Source: Mesorhizobium sp. NZP2077 (GTDB lineage: Bacteria > Pseudomonadota > Alphaproteobacteria > Rhizobiales > Rhizobiaceae). Taken from it: a stretch of DNA of 64,000 bases. The stretch lies in NCBI RefSeq assembly GCF_013170805.1, contig NZ_CP051293.1:2672001-2736000 (forward strand). The letters are read 5' to 3'. Positions 26,914 through 35,498 of the stretch are shown one piece after another (the first letter of the stretch is position 1; each line of letters starts with the position of its first letter). Under the pieces are notes generated by a model. The model had not been told where the DNA came from, did no database searches, and was given only the letters and a program-made list of their open reading frames with translations. The translations under genes and the position numbers were made by a program.

Positions 26914-27627
26914 TTACTTCAGTTCGAAGGTGACGGTGACCTGGACGTTGTAGGCGTTCTCGCCGGCTTGCGTCGGCACTGCCGCGCCGGCGGCGGCGTC
27001 GAAGGCCTTGGCGTTGATCGCCATCGGCGGCGGGGCGATGTTCTGGTCGGAGATCTCCAGCACCCGGCCAATGCTCACGCCGGCGGCTTCCGCAAGCGTC
27101 TTGGCCTTGGCGATTGCGTTGGCCACCGCTTTCTTGCGGGCCGCGTCGATGGTCGCCTCCGGGCTGTCGTTGGTGAAGGAGATGCCACCACCCTGATTGA
27201 CGCCGAGCGAGACAGCCTTGTCGAGTATCTCGCCCGTCTTGTCGATGTCGCGCACCCGCACCGCAAGCGTGTTGGTCACCTGGTAGGCGACAAGCTCGGC
27301 GTCCTGGCTGCCATCGGGCTTGTTGGTGTAGTTGTAGCGCGGGTTGATCTGGATGCCTGCCGTCTGCAGGTCGCGATCCTTGATGCCGGCCGCCTTCATC
27401 GCCGCGATCACGGCGGCCATGGCGTCGTTGTTGGCGTCGAGCGCCGCGCGCGCCGTCTTGGCCTCGCGCATCACGCTGAGCGACAGCAATGCGAGGTCCG
27501 GAGGGACGGTCGCTTCGCCTTCACCCGAAACAATGATGCGGGCGGGCGTCGGCGAATCGGCGGCTCCAGCCATCGCCGGAAAAGCGATTGCAGCGGCGAG
27601 CGCGAGGGGCAAAAGATGTTTGGTCAT
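26914..27627 (-). CDS. SIMPL domain (DUF541) periplasmic protein
   Basis: A 237-residue exported protein with signal peptide MTKHLLPLALAAAIAFPAMAGA. The SIMPL domain follows: RIIVSGEGEATVPPDLALLSLSV, DLQTAGIQINPRYNYT, YQVTNTLAVRVRDIDKTGEILDKAV. Its family is linked to oxidative-stress tolerance and envelope functions, with no defined reaction. It lies just upstream of, and divergent to, tRNA-Ile. Confidence 0.9.
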   Translation of the reverse strand: MTKHLLPLALAAAIAFPAMAGAADSPTPARIIVSGEGEATVPPDLALLSLSVMREAKTARAALDANNDAMAAVIAAMKAAGIKDRDLQTAGIQINPRYNYTNKPDGSQDAELVAYQVTNTLAVRVRDIDKTGEILDKAVSLGVNQGGGISFTNDSPEATIDAARKKAVANAIAKAKTLAEAAGVSIGRVLEISDQNIAPPPMAINAKAFDAAAGAAVPTQAGENAYNVQVTVTFELK

Positions 27628-27761
27628 GAAAATCTCCTTGGTCTGCGATCCAGTCGCAAGGGTCGCGTAGAGCGCGATTATGGGTTGATTTGGGCGATCC
27701 GCGAAAGCCTGGCGGGAAAGCCTTGTGCCGCGAAGCGAAAAACATTAATCCAGCCCGCGTG

Positions 27762-27837
27762 GGGCCTGTAGCTCAATGGTTAGAGCCGGCGGCTCATAAC
27801 CGCTTGGTTGGGGGTTCGAGTCCCTCCGGGCCCACCA
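27762..27837 (+). tRNA. tRNA-Ile (CAU anticodon, lysidine-modified type)
   Basis: A 76-base cloverleaf including encoded CCA. The acceptor stem GGGCCTG pairs with CGGGCCC. The anticodon loop is CTCATAA (anticodon CAT). The arm GGCGGCTCATAACCGCTTGGT is the signature of the minor isoleucine tRNA whose C34 becomes lysidine, rather than of methionine tRNA. Its 3' half is the integration target of the adjacent recombinase. Confidence 0.93.
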
Positions 27838-29021
27838 TTATCGTTATTTATCAATGTGTTATAGGGTGGTTCGCCACGAGGTTCGCCAACAGGTTCGCCA
27901 AGCATCGGCTTGCGCGTGACCAGCCGCACGACTCGATCCATCCCCTGGACCGCCAGCCGTACCTGCGATGCCTCGCGCGAATAGAGCTCCGCATGATCGA
28001 TATCGTCGTGACCGAGGACGTCCATCATCTGCCTGGTGGAGGCCTCGGCCTCCGCCAGATAAACACCGAGGGATTTCCTCAAACCATGCAGGGTAAGGCC
28101 CTTCGGAAGACCGGCAAGCTTGCACCAATGCGCCATCATTCCAGTCAAGGACTTGGCGGAGAAGGGCTCCCCATAGGCGTTGACCAAGACGGTCTCGCCG
28201 CGCCTGTCAGCCGCATCCAGGATCTCGGACAGCATCGGTGTGATCGGCACGAAAAGCCGCTTGCCGCCCGTTCGTCCCTTGTTCTTGCCCTGAACGATAT
28301 CAAACCCGTCGAAGTGACGCTCGACGCCATCGATGAAGACACGGCGGGTGACCCTCTGATCCCAGCGCAGGCCTGCTACGTCGCCGCGGCGGTTGCCCAG
28401 CCAAAGCGCCAGTCCGTAGCAAGTGCGTGCCGCCGTGCCGAGCTGCCAACGGTTTTCAAATTGCGCCATCGCCTCGCGCGACCATGCTTTCCAACCAACA
28501 TAGGCGGGCCGCCACTCGACTGCCGCGGTGGGGTCGATTTCAATCCAATCTTGCCGCAGTGCGACATAGACCAGCTTGCGTATGCCCACCAGCAGGTGCT
28601 TGGCCTTATGGGGTGTGGCGATGAAGCGGCCAAGAAGCTCTTCAATATGGATACGTCTAAGGTTCTTAACCGGTACGTCGCGCCAGATCAGTGGGTGATC
28701 TGGGACCACCCGCAGTTCTAGAAATTCTTCAATCAGCCGCTTGTTCTTGCGTTTGCTAGCTTCGTCAAGTGACAGCCACTTGACCGAGATCTTCAACCGT
28801 TGAAAGGCCGCTCCAAATGTGCCTGGCAGGGCGGCTCCGGGCATTTGGACGACGGGGGCCTTGGGGACTTTCCGGCCTTCGACCGCTGCCTGGTACGCGT
28901 CCTTGAATCCCGGCTGATTGGGAGCAGGCAGACTGACCAAACGCTCCTTCGTCCGATAGCGCCAGCGTAGTTTTCCATGGCGATCGGTGTAGGAGGACAG
29001 GCCGGGATATTTGTCGGTCAT
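27780..29021 (-). CDS. int: tyrosine recombinase/integrase
   Basis: A 413-residue site-specific recombinase. The catalytic set is visible: R212 (GNRRGDVAGLRW), H312 and R315 (LHGLRKS), H338 (LGHDDIDH) and Y347 (ELYSREA). The last 20 or so codons are the antisense of tRNA-Ile, and the stop lies inside the tRNA, so the gene ends at the attachment site. This is the classic position of an ICE or island integrase. The excisionase-like gene lies 12 bases upstream and is transcribed the same way. Confidence 0.92.
   Translation of the reverse strand: MTDKYPGLSSYTDRHGKLRWRYRTKERLVSLPAPNQPGFKDAYQAAVEGRKVPKAPVVQMPGAALPGTFGAAFQRLKISVKWLSLDEASKRKNKRLIEEFLELRVVPDHPLIWRDVPVKNLRRIHIEELLGRFIATPHKAKHLLVGIRKLVYVALRQDWIEIDPTAAVEWRPAYVGWKAWSREAMAQFENRWQLGTAARTCYGLALWLGNRRGDVAGLRWDQRVTRRVFIDGVERHFDGFDIVQGKNKGRTGGKRLFVPITPMLSEILDAADRRGETVLVNAYGEPFSAKSLTGMMAHWCKLAGLPKGLTLHGLRKSLGVYLAEAEASTRQMMDVLGHDDIDHAELYSREASQVRLAVQGMDRVVRLVTRKPMLGEPVGEPRGEPPYNTLINNDNGGPGGTRTPNQAVMSRRL
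27822..27838 (+). other. candidate attL core at the tRNA-Ile 3' end
   Basis: CCCTCCGGGCCCACCAT matches 54704-54720 at 16 of 17 positions (14 consecutive) in the same orientation. The recombinase gene begins right here. A 17-bp 3'-end core is the size known for the Mesorhizobium symbiosis ICE at a phenylalanine tRNA. Confidence 0.55.
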
Positions 29022-29033
29022 GGCAGAATGAAT

Positions 29034-29282
29034 CTATTCCCTGCGGTGATTCCCTTGCAACAGGAAGTCGACGATATTCTCATCATCGTCTCCAGGTAGT
29101 TCGGCAAACGCCGCTTCGAGTTTAAGGCGATCCCAAATCACGCGGCCGTCAACTTTCTTCGGCTTCGGCATGCGGCGGTCAGCAACCATCTGGTCGAATT
29201 TGGTTATGCCCACGCCAACATATCGGGCCGCTTCTTCGCGTGAGAGACCCCGAGGAGGATAGGAAAGGGTGTCGCTTTTCAT
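29034..29282 (-). CDS. AlpA/excisionase-like DNA-binding protein
   Basis: An 82-residue protein with a MerR/AlpA-type helix-turn-helix (LSREEAARYVGVGITKFDQMVADRRMPKPKKVDGRVIWDRLKLEAAFAELP). Such small proteins next to integrases act as recombination directionality factors or control integrase expression. It probably forms an operon with the integrase (12-base gap). Confidence 0.82.
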   Translation of the reverse strand: MKSDTLSYPPRGLSREEAARYVGVGITKFDQMVADRRMPKPKKVDGRVIWDRLKLEAAFAELPGDDDENIVDFLLQGNHRRE

Positions 29283-29739
29283 GATCGCGCTGCCAAATGC
29301 GCCCGTCCTTGTGAGCGGGCTTCCATTCAGAGATCAAGATCTGGATTGTATCAGCCACAGCCGGAAGGGATCCGATCAAACTGTGCGGCGAATTGCGGTC
29401 AGGGCGTATAAATGGGATGGTTGCTCATCGCCGAGTGGGCGTACTGGGAATTGACCGTCGGAAACGCAGCGACGGCCGACACCGACACCGATCGTTTTCG
29501 ATCCGGCGCCCTTCGCCGGGGGCGGTCGGTCCCGCATCCCGCCTGGCGGCGGCGCTATGCTGATGCTCCTTCGGCCGCCCTGTTGAACCGGTCTCAGGGC
29601 CACGAACGTGCTCCAGCACCGAACTGACTTGGTCGCAATGACGGACATTTCGGTGCTTCCGCTTTGTACGCCGTTTTTCATTTGGTCGGGAGAGCAGGGG
29701 CTCTCCCGACGGAGAGTTAGAGGATGGGGCGGGTTTTTC
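29283..29739. other. non-coding stretch of the integrated element
   Basis: About 460 bases without a convincing gene; short open frames here have no recognisable features. It holds a terminator-like hairpin, GTCGGGAGAG (29685-29694) with CTCTCCCGAC (29701-29710). It may be the scar of lost mobile-element genes. Confidence 0.4.
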
Positions 29740-29790
29740 GCGACGGGTTGAAAGCGGAAGGAGAGGCCTTCGGCGCCCGTCGCGGAGAAC
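29740..29790 (+). promoter_or_regulatory. stem-loop leader in front of ardC
   Basis: GCGACGGG (29740-29747) pairs with CCCGTCGC (29776-29783). The enclosed loop contains GAGAGGCCTTCGGCG, and GGAGAA follows as ribosome site before ATG 29795. A related leader precedes the parB/repA hybrid (30965-31019), so this is a repeated 5' regulatory module. Confidence 0.5.
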
Positions 29791-29794
29791 CGCG

Positions 29795-30757
29795 ATGTCT
29801 GTCCGGACCAATCGAACTCATCCCGTCGCCGACCGCTCGAACCTCTACGACGAGATCACCGGCAAGATAATTGCCGAGCTGGAAGCGGGTCGTTTTCCCT
29901 GGGTTCAGCCATGGGGGACTTCCGCCGCAAACGCATCGCTTTCCCTGCCGAAAAATGCCAGCACGCACCGCGCGTATAGCGGGATCAACGTGCTGATCCT
30001 CTGGGGCGCTGTCGTTGAACGCGGGTTCCCAATGCAGAGTTGGATAACCTATCGACAGGCTTTCGCGCTCGGCGGGAATGTTCGTAGAGGCGAGCGCGGG
30101 ACAACGGTCGTTTACGCCGATCGTTTTGTCCCGGATCACGAGAAGAAGCGCGCTCGCGAAACGGGCGAGGATGCTCAAGCCATCCCGTTCCTCAAGCGCT
30201 TCACCGTTTTCAACATCCAGCAATGTGAAGGGCTACCTGACGAAGTCACAGCCTCGGCCCCCCTGTCGGTGGCAAGCCCGATTGAACCGCGGGTCGAGGC
30301 GCTGATCAAGGCCACCGGTATCGACTTCCATATTGGCGGCGACAGGGCGTTCTACGCGCCGGCCCACGATTACATACAGGTGCCTCCGCCCCAAGCTTAC
30401 TTCGAGCCGATCAATTGGCATCGGACAGCCTTGCATGAGCTCGGTCATGCAACCGGCCACAGTTCACGCCTGGACCGCAAATTATCCGGCTCTACCGCCT
30501 CCAGGAAGTATGCGTTCGAAGAGCTCGTGGCAGAAATCAACGCGGCGTTCTGCTGCGCAGCCCTGGGCATCGTCCCCACGGTTCGGCATGCGGACTATAT
30601 CGGCTCATGGCTAGAGGTTCTGCGCGAGGACAATCGCGCCATCGTCCGTGCCGCCAGCCAGGCCAGCAAGGCGGCCGACTGGCTTCTCGGCCACCTGCCG
30701 GTGGAGGCCGAAGCATCCGTCGGGCTGGACGCAGGCAACGATAGATGCGCGGCATGA
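29795..30757 (+). CDS. ardC: ArdC-family antirestriction/ssDNA-binding metalloprotease-like protein
   Basis: A 320-residue protein with both ArdC parts. The N-terminal single-strand DNA-binding domain is NLYDEITGKIIAELEAGRFPWVQPW ... AYSGINVLILWGAV. The C-terminal zincin-like domain carries HELGHATGH (HExxH). ArdC protects incoming conjugative DNA from host restriction. It is typical cargo of rhizobial plasmids and ICEs, and supports the view that 27.8-32.7 kb is the backbone of a transferable element. Confidence 0.9.
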   Translation: MSVRTNRTHPVADRSNLYDEITGKIIAELEAGRFPWVQPWGTSAANASLSLPKNASTHRAYSGINVLILWGAVVERGFPMQSWITYRQAFALGGNVRRGERGTTVVYADRFVPDHEKKRARETGEDAQAIPFLKRFTVFNIQQCEGLPDEVTASAPLSVASPIEPRVEALIKATGIDFHIGGDRAFYAPAHDYIQVPPPQAYFEPINWHRTALHELGHATGHSSRLDRKLSGSTASRKYAFEELVAEINAAFCCAALGIVPTVRHADYIGSWLEVLREDNRAIVRAASQASKAADWLLGHLPVEAEASVGLDAGNDRCAA

Positions 30758-30964
30758 CCTTCGCTGGCTCGAACAGCGCATGCGCCGTCCCGCCGATCGG
30801 CATAGCCATCAGGTGCCAGCCGCACTTCGTCGATCCGCTTCAACAATCGGTTCATGTGGAGACAAGGTTCAGGCCGACATGCCTTCAGCGTGTACGCCCG
30901 GCTGTCGATCAACGGTGTGTCGGATCGTGCAGGCAAGGAGAGGGAGAGGGTTGGAGGGGTCTTG

Positions 30965-31019
30965 TGACGGGCTCAAGGCTGAGAGAGAGGCTCTCGGCGG
31001 CCCGTCGCGGAGAAGTTCA
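30965..31019 (+). promoter_or_regulatory. stem-loop leader in front of the parB/repA hybrid
   Basis: TGACGGG (30965-30971) and CCCGTCG (31001-31007) pair around a loop with GAGAGGCTCTCGGCG. CGGAGAA follows before ATG 31020. Layout and sequence match the ardC leader, including distance to the start codon. Confidence 0.5.
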
Positions 31020-31631
31020 ATGACCACTGCCGTCCAAAAGATCACGCTATCGTCCTCGCGCGATATCCCTTTCAACAAGCTGGTGCTCGGCCAGTCCAAT
31101 GTGCGTCGCATCAAGGATGACGCGCTGATTCTGACCATCGACCGGGCCTATTTCGGGCTGACCGGCGGGCTGGATCGGTGGCTCTATCGGCTGGTTCGCA
31201 AGCATGGCGGACGCCAGCGCGCTGGCTGGCGTTTCGACATCCGGCATCTGCATCAAAAGTCCGGCAGCCTGTCGCCGCTCAAGCGCTTCGCCTTCGAGCT
31301 GCGTGACATCGTGCGCCGCCAACCCTTGCCGGGATATCTGCTGTTCACGGAAGTCGAAGCCAGCGGCCGTGTGCTGCTGGCGTTCGAACCGGCGCCCGCG
31401 CCTGTTGACGGGATCGTGCCATCGGGAACCCGAACTATCGTGCCATCGGGAACCGCATCCTCGTGCTTTCGGGAACCGCGATCGGCCTTAAGGGACGAGC
31501 CCGCAACGGAAAATCGCGCTCTTAACTTAGAGTCTAACTCTCAATCTAACAGTCTTGCGCGCAAGCCGCGGACTGGCGGTGGGGAGCAGAAGCGGCGGTG
31601 CGTTGGGCGGCGCCAGGGAGACGACACATGA
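31020..31631 (+). pseudogene. in-frame hybrid of a ParB-like start and a RepA replication initiator remainder
   Basis: Residues 1 to about 33 (MTTAVQKITLSSSRDIPFNK, then LVLGQSNVRRIK) read as the start of a plasmid/ICE ParB-like protein. From about residue 34 the chain changes to the C-terminal half of a RepA-type initiator (LTIDRAYFGLTGGLDRWLYRLVRKHGGRQRAGWRFDIRHLHQKSGSLSPLKRFAFELRDIVRRQPLPGY). The missing ParB remainder and RepA N-terminus point to an internal deletion that happened to join in frame. The tail after about 125 is low in homology. It overlaps the DUF2840 start in ATGA (31628-31631). It is unlikely to act as either parent protein. Confidence 0.7.
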
Positions 31632-32119
31632 CGTCGTCTACCCCATCGACGCCCCGCGGCGACCTCACGACGGTCGAGCTGATCTGGATCGAGAAGCGGA
31701 TCGAGCATCGCATCCGCTTCGGACGTGCTGCCCATGAGACGATCATCGACAAGCGGCGCCGCGTCGTCGGATTTGCGCCGGGCAATGTTTTTGCGTTCAT
31801 GCGCTGGGCGGCGAATGACTTTGGCACCGTCGTTTCGCGCATCGACATCGTGCGCGCGGTGTTGCCCGCTGAACCTTATCAGACGCTGCCTTACATCCGG
31901 CCAGGCGGCGAGATCCTGCTCAAGATCGCAGGCTGGGACAAGGTTGAGCGGGTTCTCCAAGTGATCGATGCGATCGAAGCGATCGGTCTCGATCCGGTGG
32001 AAGCCGCACCGGACTATTGGCGTCAGACCCACAACCGTCTCATTGCCGGCGCAACGCCGCGTGCCTATTCGCTCGAGCAGCATCGGGCCTTTCTGTTGCG
32101 CAAGCGGGTGACAACATGA
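31628..32119 (+). CDS. DUF2840 domain-containing protein
   Basis: A 163-residue protein matching the DUF2840 family found in rhizobial conjugative elements between repA and traF (LTTVELIWIEKRIEHRIRFGRAAHETIIDKRRRVVGFAPGNVFAFMRWAANDFGTV). It overlaps its neighbours by four bases on each side (31628-31631 and 32116-32119), so the three genes are one translational unit. Function is unknown; its context is conjugation or plasmid maintenance. Confidence 0.82.
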   Translation: MTSSTPSTPRGDLTTVELIWIEKRIEHRIRFGRAAHETIIDKRRRVVGFAPGNVFAFMRWAANDFGTVVSRIDIVRAVLPAEPYQTLPYIRPGGEILLKIAGWDKVERVLQVIDAIEAIGLDPVEAAPDYWRQTHNRLIAGATPRAYSLEQHRAFLLRKRVTT

Positions 32120-32661
32120 GCCGCGCCGACTGCATAGCCGCAGCGCTTGCGGCCGTCGTCGCGACGGTCGCTCCGGCTGTGGTGAAGATGCCGCCGCTGC
32201 TGCTGTGGAATGCATCGGCCAGCGCGCCGCTTGGGCTCTATGCGATCAGGAAAATGGCCGTACCAACGGCTGGCGCGCTCGCCGTCATCGAACCGCCAGA
32301 CAAGGTCGCCCGGTTCGCCGCCAAGCGCGGCTACCTTCCGCTCGGCGTGCCGATGCTGAAGCACATCGAGGGACTTCCTGGGCAGCAAGTCTGCCGCCTC
32401 AGTCGCGTCATCACGGTGAACGGGCTTGCGGTGGGTGCTGCACTGGAGCGCGACCGCAAGGGGCGCCCGCTGCCTAAATGGCAGGGCTGCCGCATCATCG
32501 CCGCCGCCGAAATCTTCGTCATGAACCGGAAGGTCGGGGACAGTCTCGACGGCCGCTATTTCGGCCCGTTCCCGGCGAGCTCGATCGTCGGGGCAGCGCT
32601 GCCGCTGCCGGTCCACTTTCAAGCAGACATGTTTTCGCTCGGTGCTTCGGGTGCAAGTTGA
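32116..32661 (+). CDS. traF: TraF-type S26 signal peptidase (conjugal transfer)
   Basis: A 181-residue S26-family peptidase. An N-terminal hydrophobic helix is followed by the Ser region (LLWNASASAPLGLYAI) and the Lys region (PMLKHIEGLPGQQVC). The late box is MNRKVGDSLDGRYFGPFP. TraF matures or cyclises the mating-pilus subunit. Here it is the last gene of a short element backbone: no pilin, relaxase or type IV secretion genes follow. The element therefore looks non-autonomous. Confidence 0.87.
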   Translation: MSRADCIAAALAAVVATVAPAVVKMPPLLLWNASASAPLGLYAIRKMAVPTAGALAVIEPPDKVARFAAKRGYLPLGVPMLKHIEGLPGQQVCRLSRVITVNGLAVGAALERDRKGRPLPKWQGCRIIAAAEIFVMNRKVGDSLDGRYFGPFPASSIVGAALPLPVHFQADMFSLGASGAS

Positions 32662-32723
32662 AGCACTAATGGACCGGTGCATGTTTTCTCTCAGGTTCGC
32701 AGTTTACCAACCCAACGCCACAG

Positions 32724-34058
32724 TCAACTGCGAAGACCGTCACGGATGGACGAGAAATAGCGGTCGGTTCCTACCTGCCCGCCCTTCAGCGCAACCTCCA
32801 GCCCGTCAATCGCTTTGACGTGCGAATGAGCAACGCAAAGGGGGGAACCAGGCGAGGCGGGCAGCGGCATCCTAACCGTCAGCGCATCGACGCCCATCTG
32901 TCCCAGCGCATGGCTTGACGTGTCACCGCCGGCAACGACCACGCGCCGCAAGCTCTGCTCGTCAGTCAATTGGCGCAGCAGCGCCCCAAGGCCGCGGCCA
33001 AGCTTGTGGCGGGCGCCTTCCTGCCGGTCGATTTCCACACCCCTGTCGGCTGCAGGGCCAAGCGCGGTGTAGAGGATGACGCTTCGTCCGGCTTGCAGGC
33101 TGGCGCGGCCGCTTGCCGCCGCACGCGTGATCGCCTGCTCCGAAGCCTCCGAAACCAGTTCGACAGGATCGACCTCAATGCCGTCGAAGCCGTCGCTCAG
33201 GGCATGGCGGATCTGTCGTTCGGTGGTTGGCGAGCAACTGCCCGACACGACGGCGATCCGGTCGGCGGCGCCCGGCGGCGTGAAGCCTGGTCCGGCGCCG
33301 ACGATGTCATTCGACGCCCATTCGGCCAGCAACGCATACTCGATGCCGGACGAGCCGGCGACAAAAGAGCCGCCCGGCTTTCGCATGCGCCAGATCTCTT
33401 TGCCCGCAAGGGCCTGGGTCTCCCGGCTGTCGACGTCCACAAGCACGATGGCCGTGCCATTGTCCACGAAGCGATCGAATGCCTGCGACCGCTGCTTCGA
33501 CTGCAGAGTCGCAAGGTCGATCAACCCCGACGTGAGATCCGTCTGCCGCGACAGATGGATCAGCAGGTCCGATTCATCCATCGGCGTCGTCGGGTGGTGG
33601 CTCATCACCGGATGGCGGTCGATGCGGAAATATTGGTCGCGATAGGCCGCGAACAGATGGCCGAAGGCGGTGTAGCGCTTGAGCTCCGGCGCGCCGAGCA
33701 GCAGCGGCACGCTATCCTGTTTGAAGACCTCGCGGCCAATCTCGATCGCCCGCCCGATGCTGCCGATCGTCGGGCTGGAATCGAAGGTCGAACAGACCTT
33801 GTAGTGGCAGATTTCGGCTTTCAGCGTGTTCAGCCAGGCGAAGGCGTCGCGCAGATGCGTGTCCATCCAGTGCGGCGTCTCGCTGCGGCTGGTGCCGGCC
33901 AATCCGACCGCCTGGCAATGCTTGAACTGCGCAAGCAGAGCCTCGTCCGGCTGCCTCATGAACAGCACCGTCGGCACGCCGCCGAGCTCCAGCGCTTCCA
34001 TGACGTCGGTCGAGCCGGTGAGGTCGTCGCCATAATAGCTGAGCAGCAGGCTCTGCAT
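32724..34058 (-). CDS. oiaK: four-carbon acid sugar kinase family (DUF1537), likely 3-oxo-isoapionate kinase
   Basis: A 444-residue kinase of the DUF1537 family. The N-terminal substrate domain opens YYGDDLTGSTDVMEALELGGV. The C-terminal nucleotide domain includes VVSGSCSPTTERQIRHAL and VVAGGDTSSHALGQMGVDAL (GGDTS motif). The gene starts four bases after the RuBisCO-like protein gene. In published D-apionate pathways OiaK phosphorylates 3-oxo-isoapionate, giving the substrate of the RuBisCO-like enzyme. The pairing, plus ApnO/ApnL/ApsD in the same region, makes this assignment better than other DUF1537 kinases (erythronate, threonate). Confidence 0.82.
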   Translation of the reverse strand: MQSLLLSYYGDDLTGSTDVMEALELGGVPTVLFMRQPDEALLAQFKHCQAVGLAGTSRSETPHWMDTHLRDAFAWLNTLKAEICHYKVCSTFDSSPTIGSIGRAIEIGREVFKQDSVPLLLGAPELKRYTAFGHLFAAYRDQYFRIDRHPVMSHHPTTPMDESDLLIHLSRQTDLTSGLIDLATLQSKQRSQAFDRFVDNGTAIVLVDVDSRETQALAGKEIWRMRKPGGSFVAGSSGIEYALLAEWASNDIVGAGPGFTPPGAADRIAVVSGSCSPTTERQIRHALSDGFDGIEVDPVELVSEASEQAITRAAASGRASLQAGRSVILYTALGPAADRGVEIDRQEGARHKLGRGLGALLRQLTDEQSLRRVVVAGGDTSSHALGQMGVDALTVRMPLPASPGSPLCVAHSHVKAIDGLEVALKGGQVGTDRYFSSIRDGLRS

Positions 34059-34062
34059 GACT

Positions 34063-35313
34063 TCAGGCCGCCTTGCCGTCGCCGAACTTTTCGATCGACC
34101 GTGCCAGTTCGGGGTGGTTCAGGGCGAAGTTCGCCAACGGGATGCCGTCGACCGCCGCTTGCCAGGCTTGCTGGACGGCGCGCACGCCGGCGCCTGGCCC
34201 GTCCGGATGGCTGACTATGCCGCCGCCGCAGAGATAGAGCAGGTCGACCGTCCGGCCGGTTCGTTCGTAGGTCTCGGGCGCCTGTCCGCCCCACTGGCCG
34301 GAACCTGCGACCGGCAGCGCGCAATCATCAGGTGAAAAGATCGGCGTCGTCACTGCCTTGAAGGATTCGATGAAGGATGCATCCGACTCCCAGTATTTCG
34401 AGGCGATGCCGTTGATCTGGAACTGGTCGACACCGAGCAATCGCCAGAACTGCTGCCAGACCTTGAAATCCATGCCGAGGCCGGGGTGACGGGTGAGAAT
34501 GTCCCAGCCATTGCGATGGGCGTGCAGCACCAAGCTGGAGCGTTTTCTTAAGTAGGCCATGCCGCCGAAGCCGATGGAGTTGATGTTGACCACCGCGCAA
34601 TTGCCGCCGGCCTTCGCCACCAGATCGTGGTTGCGCATCATCTCGTCCGGGTCGGCATGCGAGATGCCGAAAGCATACATGACCTTCTTGCCGGTCTTCT
34701 GCTCGTGGTCGAGGATGAGTGGCATGATCGCCTTGACCCGTTCCGCCAAGGGCGAATAGGCCGGGCTCATCAGCTTCTCATCGTCCTTGATGAAATCGAC
34801 GCCGGCGGCGATCAGTTCTGCCACCATCGCGGCCGTCTCGGGTGGCCGCAAGCCCAGCGCCGGCTTGACGATGGTGCCGATGATGGGTCGGCCCTCGACG
34901 CCGGTCAGCCTGCGGCTGCCGGCCACACCGAATTGCGGGCCTGGATGAGCGCCCTTGAATTGTTGCGGCAGCTTCATGTCGACGATGCGGATGCCCGACA
35001 GGCCCTTGATCGAATAGGTGCCGCCGATGGCGATGGTCATCAGCGCCGAAAGATCGGTGCCGATCGCATCGAACGGAAATGCGATGTCGGCATCGGCGCG
35101 CTTGAAAGGTCCCGAGCCGGCCTCGGGAATGGACGGCTGCTCGGCATCAGGCAGATGCCGGATCGCCAGCACGCGCGCCGCCACCCTGGCCTTCAGTTCC
35201 TCGGTCTCGCCGGGCAAAGCCACGAAGGTGCCGGTCGACTGGTCGCTGGCGATCTTGGCCGCCAGCGCCTCGATGCCTTCAGACGTTTCGATGCGATAGG
35301 TGAGGGTGATCAT
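34063..35313 (-). CDS. RuBisCO-like protein (OiaX/OiaT type, 3-oxo-isoapionate-4-phosphate metabolism)
   Basis: A 416-residue form IV RuBisCO homologue. Active-site segments are visible: IVKPALGL, the carbamate/metal motif GVDFIKDDE, HAHR, and the loop-6-like GIASKYW. The segment DQFQING differs from true RuBisCO. In apionate pathways such enzymes either decarboxylate 3-oxo-isoapionate 4-phosphate (OiaX) or split it hydrolytically (OiaT). No erythrulose-phosphate isomerases lie nearby, which leans toward OiaT but is not proof. ATG 35313 (MITLTYRIETSEG) fits the family. The gene heads a two-gene operon with the kinase, behind a CTGGTATRAT site. Confidence 0.85.
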   Translation of the reverse strand: MITLTYRIETSEGIEALAAKIASDQSTGTFVALPGETEELKARVAARVLAIRHLPDAEQPSIPEAGSGPFKRADADIAFPFDAIGTDLSALMTIAIGGTYSIKGLSGIRIVDMKLPQQFKGAHPGPQFGVAGSRRLTGVEGRPIIGTIVKPALGLRPPETAAMVAELIAAGVDFIKDDEKLMSPAYSPLAERVKAIMPLILDHEQKTGKKVMYAFGISHADPDEMMRNHDLVAKAGGNCAVVNINSIGFGGMAYLRKRSSLVLHAHRNGWDILTRHPGLGMDFKVWQQFWRLLGVDQFQINGIASKYWESDASFIESFKAVTTPIFSPDDCALPVAGSGQWGGQAPETYERTGRTVDLLYLCGGGIVSHPDGPGAGVRAVQQAWQAAVDGIPLANFALNHPELARSIEKFGDGKAA

Positions 35314-35366
35314 GGTCCGCTGTCTCAAGCCCAGGCGTTCGAAAAAGATTCACCGATGCTCGAAAT

Positions 35367-35381
35367 CTGGTATAATGAGTA
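35367..35381 (+). promoter_or_regulatory. NanR-like operator site A
   Basis: CTGGTATAATGAGTA, between the RuBisCO-like protein operon and the divergent regulator gene. It shares the CTGGTATRAT core with sites at 43583, 44563 and 49303. GGTATA is the half-site recognised by Escherichia coli NanR. Confidence 0.6.
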
Positions 35382-35498
35382 CATAAGTATTGCAAGACAT
35401 ATCCGGCTGGAAGTTTCGGGCGGGTCGACCGACGGCAATTTCCGGGAATTGTGGCGGCAGTGTTAGATAGGGCCGGGCCAAGGGAGTGATTCGCGACG

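Noticed and set aside
27762..27837. tRNA-Met because of the CAT anticodon
   Set aside because: The anticodon arm and neighbouring bases match the lysidine-type isoleucine tRNA, not elongator or initiator methionine tRNA.
29412..29627. 71-codon open frame upstream of ardC
   Set aside because: Low-complexity Arg/Ala composition and no homology; not supported.
34063..35313. true RuBisCO for carbon fixation
   Set aside because: Active-site differences (DQFQING), operon with a DUF1537 kinase and no phosphoribulokinase; it is a RuBisCO-like protein.
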